From the NCBI GenBank assembly GCA_002331335.1, contig DCZO01000020.1, forward strand, positions 1-64,000: 64,000 nt of DNA. The letters run 5' to 3'. Positions 34,323 through 42,498 of the stretch are shown in pieces. This DNA comes from Nitrospira sp. UBA2082. GTDB taxonomy: Bacteria; Nitrospirota; Nitrospiria; Nitrospirales; Nitrospiraceae. The translations under genes and the position numbers were made by a program. Numbering within the stretch: position 1 is the first letter of the stretch; each line of letters begins with the position of its first letter. The notes beneath the pieces were generated by a model that was given only the letters and a program-made list of their open reading frames with translations, was not told where the DNA came from and ran no database searches.

Positions 34323-34536
34323 TTATTCGGACGTCCCTCCGTTGTCCGATAAGCAATTGGCCTCGATGCGCCGTGTGGGGCGGCCGCCCTTGGGGGAGGA
34401 ACCGCGACAGTTGATCGCCATCCGGCTCGATGTCGGAGTACTTCGCTGGCTGAAGTCGCTCGCAGCCAAACGCCGCGTTCCCTATCAATCGCTCATTAAC
34501 GAGTTGTTGGCGGGGGAAATGAAAAAAACGGGGTAA
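34243..34536 (+). CDS. brnA: BrnA-family antitoxin
   Basis: 97 residues. A toxin-wrapping N-terminal region (IDYSDVPPLSDKQLASMRRVGRPP) precedes a ribbon-helix-helix DNA-binding domain (RQLIAIRLDVGVLRWLKSLAAKRRVPYQSLINELL). BrnA neutralises BrnT and represses the operon. Overlaps the brnT coding sequence. Twenty-six bases of its C-terminal coding region (34471-34496) recur exactly at 36307-36332 in a decayed copy. Confidence 0.9.
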   Translation: MKKLSDSSVRGWRTEKKRGAIKKRQIDYSDVPPLSDKQLASMRRVGRPPLGEEPRQLIAIRLDVGVLRWLKSLAAKRRVPYQSLINELLAGEMKKTG

Positions 34537-34655
34537 GCTCAATAGTCAAACCGTCATCATGCGCGCGAGTCCCTATGTCTGCATGGTGCACGATCCAAGA
34601 CAGGACTCCAGGGTGCGTGTGTCTTACGGCATGCCGTCAGGAGTACTGTCTCAAC

Positions 34656-35098
34656 ATGCGTAAGGTATGGTGGGGTATGTACTCCGCTCGTGCCTGCTTC
34701 CGGGGATCTTCCGGAATTCTCCTTGCACTCACGCTGCTGCAGCTATGGACTGTGGCACCACTGTGTGCTGAATGGCTTCTCGTCGATCGGAACGACAAGG
34801 CGAAGGTCTATGTCGATCCCGAGACGATCAGCCGGAATGGTGAGGTGGTCAGCGTCTGGGTGTTGGATGATCTCCAGACGGCCCAGACCAGAGGGTTCAG
34901 CACGTTCCTCTCCACTCGCGCCAGGAAGAACACGACTGTGTGAATAAACGCTTTCGCCTGGTGGCCATTGAGCGGTTTGCCGGAAATATGGGGACCGGTC
35001 ACTCGATCGACAAGAAGTCGGGTGAGTCGCACTGGGCACCTATTCCACGGGAGACTATGGCACAATCCGTGTGGAAATTCGTGTGCGGGAAGAAGTGA
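34656..35098 (+). pseudogene. Surface-adhesin-E-like protein, frameshifted
   Basis: The first frame encodes a signal segment (ILLALTLLQLWTVAPLCA) and AEWLLVDRNDKAKVYVDPETISRNGEVVSVWVLDD, the start of a surface-adhesin-E-like domain, but stops at 34941. Reading a different frame from about 34920, the text continues EEHDCVNKRFRLVAIERFAGNMG and then WAPIPRETMAQSVWKFVCGKK to a TGA at 35096. The two parts make one normal-length protein, so a single-base indel near 34915-34925 is the simplest explanation. Either a true pseudogene or a sequencing error. Confidence 0.7.
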
Positions 35099-35186
35099 TG
35101 GTGCAGCAAAGCAGGACTTAGGGGGCGCGCCGCACGAAGGAAGATGGGGACATCAACTGGCCTGAATTACAGAAGGAGAAGCCTCT

Positions 35187-35906
35187 ATGAATCGGCTGCA
35201 GGGGAAAGTCGCGGTGGTCACCGGCAGCAGCAGCGGCATCGGGAAGGCCATCGCGCTGCGATTCGGCGAAGCAGGGGCGAAGGTGGTGGTCACCGCCAGG
35301 CGGTTGAAGCTGTGCGAGCAGACTGTCGCGCAGATCAAGCAACACGGTGGGGAAGCCTGGGCGATTCAGACGGACGTGTCCGACGAACGCCAGGTAGAAA
35401 GGCTGATCGAGGGGTCGGTCGAGAAGTACGGACGGATCGACATTCTCGTCAACAATGCGGGCATCGGCGGCGGCGGACGGCTGGCCGCCACGACGACCGA
35501 GTCATTCCACGAAGTGATGAAGACGAATCTCTACGGCACGTTCTTCTGCTGCCGAGCCGGATTCATACAGATGAAGAAACAGGGCGGCGGACTCATCATC
35601 AACATGTCGAGCGTGGCCGGCGTGCAGGCCTGGGCGGGAACGGGGACCTACAGCGCCTCCAAGCACGGCGTGATGGCGCTGACCAAGTCGTTGGCGGACG
35701 AAGGCCGGTCGTTCAACATTAAAGTGAGCGCGATCTGTCCCGCCGGCGTCGCGGACGAGTTGGTCGATGCCTCGCCGGACGACATCGAGCGGAGCGAAAA
35801 GATCAGCCCGTTCGACATTGCCGAGACAGCCGTCTATCTGGCCAGGCTCGGCAAACATGCGGTGGTGCACCAGATCGTGGTGGATCGCCTCGGGGCGGAG
35901 TGGTGA
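35187..35906 (+). CDS. Short-chain dehydrogenase/reductase
   Basis: 239 residues, classical SDR. Cofactor motif VVTGSSSGIGKAIALRFGEAGAKV, DVSDE, NNAG in ILVNNAGIGGGG, and the catalytic Ser/Tyr/Lys in INMSSVAGVQAWAGTGTYSASKHG. Arg after the first strand (VVTARRLK) suggests NADP. Resembles FabG-like 3-oxoacyl reductases, but the C-terminus (HAVVHQIVVDRLGAEW) is that of general SDRs; substrate not determinable. AGAAGGAGAAG precedes the ATG. Single gene. Confidence 0.88.
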   Translation: MNRLQGKVAVVTGSSSGIGKAIALRFGEAGAKVVVTARRLKLCEQTVAQIKQHGGEAWAIQTDVSDERQVERLIEGSVEKYGRIDILVNNAGIGGGGRLAATTTESFHEVMKTNLYGTFFCCRAGFIQMKKQGGGLIINMSSVAGVQAWAGTGTYSASKHGVMALTKSLADEGRSFNIKVSAICPAGVADELVDASPDDIERSEKISPFDIAETAVYLARLGKHAVVHQIVVDRLGAEW

Positions 35907-35942
35907 AGACTCGCTGGGGGGCGACTTGCTTACCGAAGTTCG

Positions 35943-35993
35943 TCAGGTGAGCACGTTGGGGCGGGAAGCCTGGGTGGCAGGCCACTGACTCAT
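35943..35993 (-). pseudogene. Truncated hicA remnant
   Basis: The hicB stop overlaps an ATG in an ATGA junction (35990-35993), the normal hicB-hicA coupling. The frame reads MSQWPATQASRPNVLT and stops at 35943. From memory, MSQWPxTKAxR is the usual start of HicA toxins paired with this HicB type, but the RNA-binding core with its catalytic His (GSH motif) is absent. The rest seems lost or replaced by the SDR gene's 3' flank. Confidence 0.55.
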
Positions 35994-36211
35994 GCAGCGA
36001 TGAAGGAAACGTTCAGCAGGTCTTCAGGTATGGCCTCATTGTGTTCGAGGCGGTCGGCCATCGCACGAAGGGCGAGAGCCTGAACTGCCGCAAGCGCTGC
36101 GGCTCTGGTCTGGCCATAGGCCATCACGCCGGGAAGTGCGGGTACTTCGCCGATCCAACGGCCATCTTCTTCTTGCTCCAGTTCGATCTTGAGTTGGGTC
36201 ACGTGTGCCAT
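35990..36211 (-). CDS. hicB: HicB-family antitoxin, orphaned
   Basis: 73 residues: LKIELEQEEDGRWIGEVPALPGVMAYGQTRAAALAAVQALALRAMADRLEHNEAIPEDLLNVSF is a complete HicB partial RNase-H-fold domain. HicB masks the HicA mRNA interferase. Here the cognate hicA is reduced to sixteen codons, so this antitoxin has no local toxin. Whether it counters a HicA elsewhere cannot be seen. Confidence 0.85.
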   Translation of the reverse strand: MAHVTQLKIELEQEEDGRWIGEVPALPGVMAYGQTRAAALAAVQALALRAMADRLEHNEAIPEDLLNVSFIAA

Positions 36212-36300
36212 GTGTATTCCTCAATGAGGATATTGGAGGGTAGGCTAAGCTCAGACCACGAAGAAATCAAGCAGGTATCACTTCGGAACTCCACCCGACT

Positions 36301-36396
36301 ATGTGTCGCCGCGTTCCCTATCAATCGCTCATGAACGAACTTCGTGCAGGGGAGTGGCAGTCGGAAGTGTGGGGTGTAGACAGATTGTTACGATAG
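36301..36396 (+). pseudogene. brnA C-terminal fragment
   Basis: An open frame reading MCRRVPYQSLMNELRAGEW then an unrelated tail to TAG at 36394. RRVPYQSLxNEL matches the C-terminal helix of BrnA at 34243-34536, and 26 bases are identical (36307-36332 with 34471-34496). No ribbon-helix-helix start or toxin gene remains, so this is debris of a second BrnTA module or a duplication of the first. Confidence 0.6.
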
Positions 36397-36472
36397 CAAA
36401 GCCCGGCCCCATCCACTTGGTCTAGCGTTCCCCTCAACCTCTCAAATCGGCTCGATCCGCTCAAAGTCATAA

Positions 36473-36510
36473 TAACCTGATTTGGGTTAATCCGAAAATA
36501 GGTTTAGAAA
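36473..36510 (+). promoter_or_regulatory. Candidate controller operator and promoter
   Basis: TAACC (36473-36477) and GGTTA (36485-36489) form a spaced palindrome 48 bp ahead of the controller gene, a plausible C-protein binding site. TTGGGT (36482-36487) and TAGAAA (36505-36510), 17 bp apart, make a weak sigma-70 promoter overlapping it. C proteins of restriction systems bind such sites to delay nuclease expression; the assignment here is inference. Confidence 0.4.
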
Positions 36511-36536
36511 ATCCCCTGTCACGGTTTCTTTCGCGA

Positions 36537-36803
36537 ATGCCGAAGTCTACCTTTACAAGCGACTATGAGAGCTTCAGGCTCCTTCTCATCGAAGCCAGGA
36601 GTTCTGCCAATCTGACTCAGGCCTCTCTCGCGGCGAAGTTGGGCCGACCGCAGTCGTACGTATCGAAGTATGAGCGTGGTGAGCGGCGTCTTGACGTGAT
36701 TGAGTTTCTCCATGTTGCCCGAGCGATAGGAATTGATCCCCATCACTTGATGCGGAAGCTCCAACAAGACCCTGTCTCCCTAAAACGGCAGAAGTCATCG
36801 TGA
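36537..36803 (+). CDS. Controller (C) protein of a restriction-modification system
   Basis: 88 residues, a single XRE-type helix-turn-helix: LLLIEARSSANLTQASLAAKLGRPQSYVSKYERGERRLDVIEFLHVARAIG. Length and content fit restriction-modification C proteins, which autoactivate and regulate the nuclease gene. Its stop (TGA, 36801-36803) overlaps the nuclease GTG at 36800, so controller and nuclease are translationally coupled. The DNA from about 36420 to 38350 is visibly richer in A and T than flanking genes. Confidence 0.82.
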   Translation: MPKSTFTSDYESFRLLLIEARSSANLTQASLAAKLGRPQSYVSKYERGERRLDVIEFLHVARAIGIDPHHLMRKLQQDPVSLKRQKSS

Positions 36804-37408
36804 AGGTCGTTCGAATAGAAACATTGATCAGCGTGGGGCCATTCTCACAATCATCCGAATGGCAAGCTCTGCGCAGTTCAATCGTAGATTCGATCAAAAA
36901 GGTTGGGTGGCCGCCACGTTCAACGACATTCACGATCTACCCAGAACTGGGGAAGGAGAGACGAAAGGGGAATGGTGTTAAGCCTATCAAGAACGGGCTG
37001 ATGAAGAGTTTGGCAAGACAAGAGTGGGGGTTGGAAGTTCCGCTCGACATCGCTACGGTTACTAAGCCTGGGAAACTCGATGCCGTTTTTCAAACATCTG
37101 TCGGGCCAGTAGCACTGGAATGGGAAACAGGAAATATTTCCTCCAGTCATAGAGCTTTAAACAAGATGGCGCTGGGATTGAATAAAGGAGCGCTCGCTGC
37201 AGGGGTATTGGTGGTGCCGAGTCGCGATCTTTATCGCTATCTTACCGATCGGGTCGGGAATTGGTCGGAATTAGAACCTTACTTGGACTTATGGAAGAGT
37301 ATTCCGTGTCGCTCCGGCATTCTTGAGATCATAGTTGTAGAGCATGACGCCACGAGCACAAGGGTCAAACGGATTCCCAAAGGAACATCTGGGCGGGCAT
37401 TAGAGTAA
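36800..37408 (+). CDS. BamHI-like type II restriction endonuclease
   Basis: 202 residues, about BamHI size (213). Shared landmarks: TFTIYPELGK...NGVKPIKN, EVPLDI, an Asp in KLDAVF, the ExE in VALEWETGNISSSHRALNKMALGL, YLTDRVGNWSELEPYLDLW and a terminal RIPKGTSG. These cover the BamHI catalytic acids (E77, D94, E111, E113) and, by my alignment, the base-contacting residues N116, S118, R122, D154 and R155, so recognition of GGATCC is predicted. Alignment is from memory, not computed. Starts at GTG overlapping the controller stop; ends five bases from the convergent methyltransferase. Confidence 0.88.
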   Translation: MKVVRIETLISVGPFSQSSEWQALRSSIVDSIKKVGWPPRSTTFTIYPELGKERRKGNGVKPIKNGLMKSLARQEWGLEVPLDIATVTKPGKLDAVFQTSVGPVALEWETGNISSSHRALNKMALGLNKGALAAGVLVVPSRDLYRYLTDRVGNWSELEPYLDLWKSIPCRSGILEIIVVEHDATSTRVKRIPKGTSGRALE

Positions 37409-37413
37409 CTACC

Positions 37414-38322
37414 TCAATCTTCCTCGACATAGTCTTTGTTCCTGTGAGCGTGAATTTCTCCATCTTCTAATCGGGAAACAATGTCAGCAGCGTAATCAAT
37501 CTCGATCCCCAGCCACTTGCGGCGTTTCTTTTCGCAGACTACATAGGTCGTCCCACTACCACCGAAGGGGTCAAGGATGATACCGCCGGGAGCCGTCGAC
37601 ATTTCAACGACACGGTCGAGAATTTTTGTTGAGAGGGCATTGGCTTTCCGATTCTTTGACTTGAATTTTCGGTGTCTGACAGGAGGAATATCCGTCCACA
37701 CATCCTTAAGATTGACCCCGTTCGGATTCATCGCGCTTCGATGCCCACCGTAGTCCTTGATCTCACCACTGCAATGACGGCATCTCTCTATCGGGGTCCG
37801 AATTTTCCGAAAGGTTTTTGGCTTTCCCTTTGAGAAATAGAGGAGACTGTAATGGCTTGGATGTAACCTGCCAGGGATAGGAAGACACGCGCTGATCTCC
37901 AGGGCAATCCAATGCCGGAACTGCATGCCTAATTCAAAGAGGTGAGCGCCGAACAAAATATTCCATTTCGGCAGGTTGTATAAAAAAAGTGCACCGCCTG
38001 GCTTAAGAGTTCGGACGCATTGAGCGAGCCAGCCCTTGCACCATCGTAGATAATCTTCCTCTTTCTTAAGATCGTCCGTGTTCTTGCCGTAAGTTTTGCC
38101 AATGTTAAACGGCGGGTCGGCAAAAACTGTGTCAATAACTTCATCTTTTATCAGCGGCAAAATCTTCATGCAATCAGCGGCAAACAAGATGCCATGATCG
38201 CTCTTGTAAGCAGGTGAGGGCACTCTGACACCGGGGAAGAAGAAGGGAGATTCGTCAAGCCCATGAACTGGCCAACGAATACGTTCTTGAGGAGTGCGAG
38301 CTGCTGGGAGCTGAGTGTTCAT
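37414..38322 (-). CDS. DNA methyltransferase (beta-class, type II)
   Basis: 302 residues. Catalytic motif IV TVFADPPFNIGKTYG comes before motif I ILDPFGGSGTTYVVCEKKRRKWLGIEID, the beta-class order, so the AdoMet site is C-terminal. The target-recognition region lies between (~residues 140-235), and contains a Cys/His cluster (ERCRHCSG). The DPPF motif fits N6-adenine or N4-cytosine transfer; BamHI's partner is an N4-cytosine enzyme. It protects host DNA from the adjacent nuclease. Convergent to the nuclease gene, so expressed from its own promoter, as self-protection requires. Confidence 0.9.
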   Translation of the reverse strand: MNTQLPAARTPQERIRWPVHGLDESPFFFPGVRVPSPAYKSDHGILFAADCMKILPLIKDEVIDTVFADPPFNIGKTYGKNTDDLKKEEDYLRWCKGWLAQCVRTLKPGGALFLYNLPKWNILFGAHLFELGMQFRHWIALEISACLPIPGRLHPSHYSLLYFSKGKPKTFRKIRTPIERCRHCSGEIKDYGGHRSAMNPNGVNLKDVWTDIPPVRHRKFKSKNRKANALSTKILDRVVEMSTAPGGIILDPFGGSGTTYVVCEKKRRKWLGIEIDYAADIVSRLEDGEIHAHRNKDYVEED

Positions 38323-38423
38323 GTCGATGGCTTGTTAGCCAATGTAACCCATGGGAAGGTATTCTTCAACTCGACACTTGGCAAGGCCAGATTCTTACGA
38401 CGGGAATTCCAGGCTAAACCTCA

Positions 38424-41081
38424 TTACGGATGCGCTGTGCGCCAGTTTTTGCCGACGCCGAGATCGACCTTCAAGGGAACAGACAGGCCGAGTTGTTGTC
38501 CCACCGCTTCCATTTCGTGTTTCACCAGCCGCTTCGCTTCTTCCAGATCGTGATCCGGCACTTCGAAGATCAACTCGTCATGGACTTGCAGGATCATCTT
38601 TACATGCGGGAGTTCATGGTGCAGGACGCGGTGGACGTTGATCATCGCCACTTTGATCAAGTCCGCCGCTGAGCCCTGGATGGGACTGTTCACCGCCATG
38701 CGCTCGCCGAAGCCCCGCTGCACTGGGTCGCTGCTCTGGAGTTCTGGAATGGGCCGGCGGCGCCCGAGAATCGTCGTCGTGTAGCCTTTCTCCTTACCTT
38801 CGGCGATGTTGCGGTCCATCAGCGCCCGCACGGCGGCGAACTTTTCGAAGAAGGTGTCGATATATTTCTTGGCCTCGGCCTGCGAGACGCCGATGTTCTG
38901 CGATAAGCCGAACGGGCTGATGCCGTAGACGATGCCGAAGACCACGGTCTTGGCGACGCGCCGCATATCGCGGGTGATCTGGCTGGAGGGCAGGCCGAAG
39001 ATCTCCATGGCGGTTGCCATATGGATATCCTCGCCCTTCGCAAAGACGGCGAGCAGGCGGGGGTCCTGCGAGAGATGCGCCAGGATGCGCGGTTCGATCT
39101 GGCTGTAGTCGGCGCAGAGCAGCTCGTGGCCTCTCGGTGCGATGAAGGCCTCGCGGATACAGAGCCCATAGTCGCCTTTCACGGGAATGTTCTGCAAATT
39201 GGGATCGGTCGAAGAGAGCCGGCCGGTCGCGGCGACCGTCTGGTTCAGCGACGTATGCAGCCGCTTCGTGTCCGAGTGGATGAGTTCGGGCAGCGCATCC
39301 ACGTAGGTGGATTTGAGCTTGCTTACGCTGCGGTAGCTCAGAATTTGCGCGGGCAGGTCGTGCTGCGTGGCCAGTTGCGTGAGCGTGTCTTCGTCCGTGG
39401 AGTACCCGGTCTTCGTTTTGCGGCCCGGCTTGAGCCCTAACTTGTCGAACAGGACCGTGGCCAGTTGCTTGGGCGAATTGATGTTGAACTCACCGCCCGC
39501 TAGTCCGGCGATGGTGCTCATCATCTTGTCCAGCTCATGTTCCAATTCCTTGCTCAGGGCCTGCAGGCCTTCGACATCCAGCAAGAACCCATTCCGTTCG
39601 ATCTCCGCCAGCACCGGCACGAGCGGCATCTCGACTTCTTGGAACAGTTTGAGACTGCCTTGATCCCTGAGTTGATCCAGCATGATCGGCGTGATCTTCG
39701 CGATGACCGACGCGCATTCCGCCGCGTCGTCGCTCGACCCGGCAGTTTCGTCGAACAGCGAGGTTGGCTTGGTCTTTTCTTTCTCGTGCGCGCCCATTCG
39801 GTGGTCCAGCAGTTCCAGGGCGAGGGTGTCGAGCTGATGGTCGCGGCGATTGGGGTGCAGCAGATAGTCAGCCACCATCGTGTCGACATAGGGAGCGGCG
39901 AGTGTGATGCCGATGCGGTGGAAGGCCAGCAGGGTAGCCTTCAGGTCGTGGGCGGCCTTGGTTCTGGTTGCCTCGTGCAACAGCGATGTGATGGATCTCA
40001 TGTAGTCATGCACATCAAGCGGAATGTAGGCGGTCTTGTCGCCGGTCGAGAGCGCGATCCCCTGGACCTCCGCTTGCAGACCGGTTCCTCCCGCAAGCAG
40101 GCATTGCACGGCCAGCGTGGCCCCCTTCGGCAACGATTCCACAAACGCATGTGCCGCTTTCTCGCTCTCGATCTTCTCAGCCGCAGCCTGCTCCCGCTCC
40201 GGCAGCTCGTTCGATGCCTGCAATGATTTGAGCAGCGAGGTGAATTCCAACTCACGAAGCAGCGCGCTGAGTTGGTCCATGTGCGGCGGCTTGATGTGGA
40301 GCGATTCTTGGTCAAATGCCACGGGACTTTCGGTCTCGATCGTGGCCAGTTTCCGGCTCAATCGCGCATTGTCGGCCTGTTCCGTCAACAGAGTTTTGGT
40401 CCGTGCCGGCGTCACTTCCTCAACCCGTCGCAACAACTCCTCGATCGTGTGGAATTGCGAGATCAGCTTCATGGCGGTCTTTTCGCCGATGCCTTTGACA
40501 CCCGGAATATTGTCAGTGGCGTCGCCCATCAGCCCCATGATTTCCACCACACGCCCCGGTTCTACGCCGAACCGCTCGATACATTCCGCTTCACCGAACC
40601 ACTTGTCTTTGACGGGATCGTAGATCCGGACGTGCGGGGTGAGGAGTTGGAACATGTCTTTGTCGCCGGTGACGATGATCACGTCGTAGCCCGCCTGTTC
40701 GGCCTTGCGTGCGAGGGTGCCGATGAGATCATCAGCTTCGTAGCCGGCCTGTCGTAGTCCGGGAATCGCCAGGGCCTCGACGACGCGGTGGATGTAGGGG
40801 ATCTGCGCTTTCATGCCGTCGGGCATGGGTGGACGCTGGGCCTTGTACTCTTTGAACTCTTCGTGCCGGAGCGTCGGCCCCTTTTCATCGAAGGCTACTG
40901 CCAACCCGTCAGGTTGCCGCTCGCGGATGATTTTCAGCAGCATGGTCGTAAAGCCATAGACCGCGTTGGTCTGGAGTCCCTTGGAATTGTTCAGCGGGGG
41001 GAGAGCAAAGAACGCGCGGTAGATATACGCGCTGCCGTCGATCAGATAGAGCGTGGGGCGTCTGTCGGTTGGCGAGGTCAT
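38424..41081 (-). CDS. polA: DNA polymerase I
   Basis: 885 residues with 5'-3' exonuclease (1-~290: LYLIDGSAYIYRAFFALPP, GYEADDLIGTLA, GLMGDATDNIPGVKGIGEKTA), a 3'-5' exonuclease-like domain (~310-490) and the polymerase domain. Polymerase motifs: A DYSQIEPRILAHLS, B RRVAKTVVFGIVYGISPFG, C VHDELIFE. In the middle domain the first exonuclease motif (DxE) is replaced by LAVQCLLAGG, so proofreading is probably lost. Processes Okazaki fragments and repair gaps. Five bases after the PGPGW gene, so cotranscribed with it. Confidence 0.97.
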   Translation of the reverse strand: MTSPTDRRPTLYLIDGSAYIYRAFFALPPLNNSKGLQTNAVYGFTTMLLKIIRERQPDGLAVAFDEKGPTLRHEEFKEYKAQRPPMPDGMKAQIPYIHRVVEALAIPGLRQAGYEADDLIGTLARKAEQAGYDVIIVTGDKDMFQLLTPHVRIYDPVKDKWFGEAECIERFGVEPGRVVEIMGLMGDATDNIPGVKGIGEKTAMKLISQFHTIEELLRRVEEVTPARTKTLLTEQADNARLSRKLATIETESPVAFDQESLHIKPPHMDQLSALLRELEFTSLLKSLQASNELPEREQAAAEKIESEKAAHAFVESLPKGATLAVQCLLAGGTGLQAEVQGIALSTGDKTAYIPLDVHDYMRSITSLLHEATRTKAAHDLKATLLAFHRIGITLAAPYVDTMVADYLLHPNRRDHQLDTLALELLDHRMGAHEKEKTKPTSLFDETAGSSDDAAECASVIAKITPIMLDQLRDQGSLKLFQEVEMPLVPVLAEIERNGFLLDVEGLQALSKELEHELDKMMSTIAGLAGGEFNINSPKQLATVLFDKLGLKPGRKTKTGYSTDEDTLTQLATQHDLPAQILSYRSVSKLKSTYVDALPELIHSDTKRLHTSLNQTVAATGRLSSTDPNLQNIPVKGDYGLCIREAFIAPRGHELLCADYSQIEPRILAHLSQDPRLLAVFAKGEDIHMATAMEIFGLPSSQITRDMRRVAKTVVFGIVYGISPFGLSQNIGVSQAEAKKYIDTFFEKFAAVRALMDRNIAEGKEKGYTTTILGRRRPIPELQSSDPVQRGFGERMAVNSPIQGSAADLIKVAMINVHRVLHHELPHVKMILQVHDELIFEVPDHDLEEAKRLVKHEMEAVGQQLGLSVPLKVDLGVGKNWRTAHP

Positions 41082-41086
41082 CGGTT

Positions 41087-41518
41087 TTAGGGGTCCGGTG
41101 CGATGATCAACGGGGGCTTGCCGAATTTCTCGCGCATGCCGTTGATGGTGTTCAACACCGCCGGTTGTCCAATGAGTTTGGCTTCGAGCTTGCGTTTGCC
41201 TGGAAAGTCCAGCATGGAAATGCCGATCAACATGGTCAAAATGCCCTGCCCCGGGAGAAACAGCATGAGAAAGCCGACGAAGAGGAAAATCGCACCCACG
41301 ACGTTCTTGACCAGATGGCCGAGCACCCGGAGCACCGGGTGGTGATCCTCCATCCAGGGACGCGGGACGCGGATGTCAAAGAAGTCTGTCGGTAGCCTGA
41401 CCAGGATAAATGGAATCGCGATCAATGACCCGACGAAAAACACAATCGACAGGATGGTGAGGGCCACCAGCGTTTCGGCTGACACATACTGTTGAACCGT
41501 CGAAAGGAGCCAATCCAT
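41087..41518 (-). CDS. PGPGW-type small membrane protein
   Basis: 143 residues. Two clear membrane stretches: LVALTILSIVFFVGSLIAIPFILVRLP and VVGAIFLFVGFLMLFLPGQG. The second ends in FLPGQGILTMLIGISMLDFPGKRKLEAKL, the PGPGW family signature. Function unknown. It is the first gene of a two-gene unit with polA, a pairing with no obvious mechanistic link. Confidence 0.75.
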   Translation of the reverse strand: MDWLLSTVQQYVSAETLVALTILSIVFFVGSLIAIPFILVRLPTDFFDIRVPRPWMEDHHPVLRVLGHLVKNVVGAIFLFVGFLMLFLPGQGILTMLIGISMLDFPGKRKLEAKLIGQPAVLNTINGMREKFGKPPLIIAPDP

Positions 41519-41641
41519 CGGGCGGGCATCCTAACACGTGCTCCCGCACCCCTCAAGGAGAAGGACGCTCACGGCGGATCATGGCCCGGTGTTTACGCGG
41601 TCGCCAACGGCAGCTATAATCTTCTCGCCTGGAGCTTGTCC

Positions 41642-41995
41642 ATGAGTCTTCTCAGGCGGTGTTCGATCAGCATTGGGCTTCTGGCGTGGGGGGCGCTCTG
41701 CGCCTTCTCTCTCGTTTATGCGGGTGATCAGCCCGCATCCGGTGACACGCTTGAGATCGAGATCACCAAGAAGGGGCTCGGCAAACAGGTGGTCATCTCG
41801 CAGGGAACGAAAGAATGGTTCATGTTGATCGACGTGACACCGGAAAATTCCGTCGTCGTTCGGCAGGAGAAAGACCGCGATCAGTATCTCCTCGATGAAA
41901 GCGAAACCCACGATCGCCCCATGACGCAGGGTGAAGTGGATGCCGCGATCGCCGACTACATCAACAGCGTGAAGACGCGCGTACAGAGCCGATAA
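41642..41995 (+). CDS. Exported hypothetical protein
   Basis: 117 residues from ATG 41642. Signal peptide MSLLRRCSISIGLLAWGALCAFSLVYAGD. The mature part (LEIEITKKGLGKQVVISQGTKEWFMLIDVTPENSVVVRQ) is beta-rich and ends in a charged helix. Family not recognised. Four bases before the DsrE-family gene, so the two are probably one transcript. Confidence 0.6.
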   Translation: MSLLRRCSISIGLLAWGALCAFSLVYAGDQPASGDTLEIEITKKGLGKQVVISQGTKEWFMLIDVTPENSVVVRQEKDRDQYLLDESETHDRPMTQGEVDAAIADYINSVKTRVQSR

Positions 41996-41999
41996 TTTT

Positions 42000-42419
42000 A
42001 TGCCGCAGCCTCCCAAGTTCGTCATTTTCGCCCATAACGCCACCTACGACAAGCTGCATCAGGTGGCGACGATCGGCATGACCGCGGCGGCGATGGGCAA
42101 AGACGTGATCGTGGTGTTGCTGTTCTGGACCATCAAGAAATTGGCGGAGGGCAAGATCGACCAGATTGACTTCCCGCCGGAATATGCCGGTTCCGCCGAG
42201 GAAGTTGCCCGTTTATTGAAAGACAAGAACGTCCCGAAGATTTCAGAGATGTTTCAAGACGCGAAACACGTCGGCAAATTCAGGCTGATCGCGTGCAGTG
42301 CCGGTCTGGAATACATGGGTGTGGAGAGTCAGGCCGTTGAAACTCGTGTCGACGAGGTCATGGGGCTGCCCGCTATTCTCAAACTCACGGAAGAGGCGGA
42401 AACGAAACTGTTTATCTAG
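42000..42419 (+). CDS. DsrE/DsrF-like family protein
   Basis: 139 residues. KFVIFAHNATYDKLHQVATIGMTAAAMGKDVIVVLLFWTIKKL is the DsrE fold N-terminus; the conserved Cys lies in FRLIACSAGLEYMGVES, the position used by sulfur carriers and TusBCD-like proteins. Cytoplasmic sulfur-relay or redox role by family; no partner DsrF/H genes adjacent. Related TusA and DsrE2 genes lie at 45045-45864. Confidence 0.88.
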   Translation: MPQPPKFVIFAHNATYDKLHQVATIGMTAAAMGKDVIVVLLFWTIKKLAEGKIDQIDFPPEYAGSAEEVARLLKDKNVPKISEMFQDAKHVGKFRLIACSAGLEYMGVESQAVETRVDEVMGLPAILKLTEEAETKLFI

Positions 42420-42498
42420 CGCGAGGCTTGCGCGAGATGCGAGACAGGCATGACTTGTCGCCGTTCTCGCCCGTCCCGCGTTTCTCTCTGGCGCTCGC

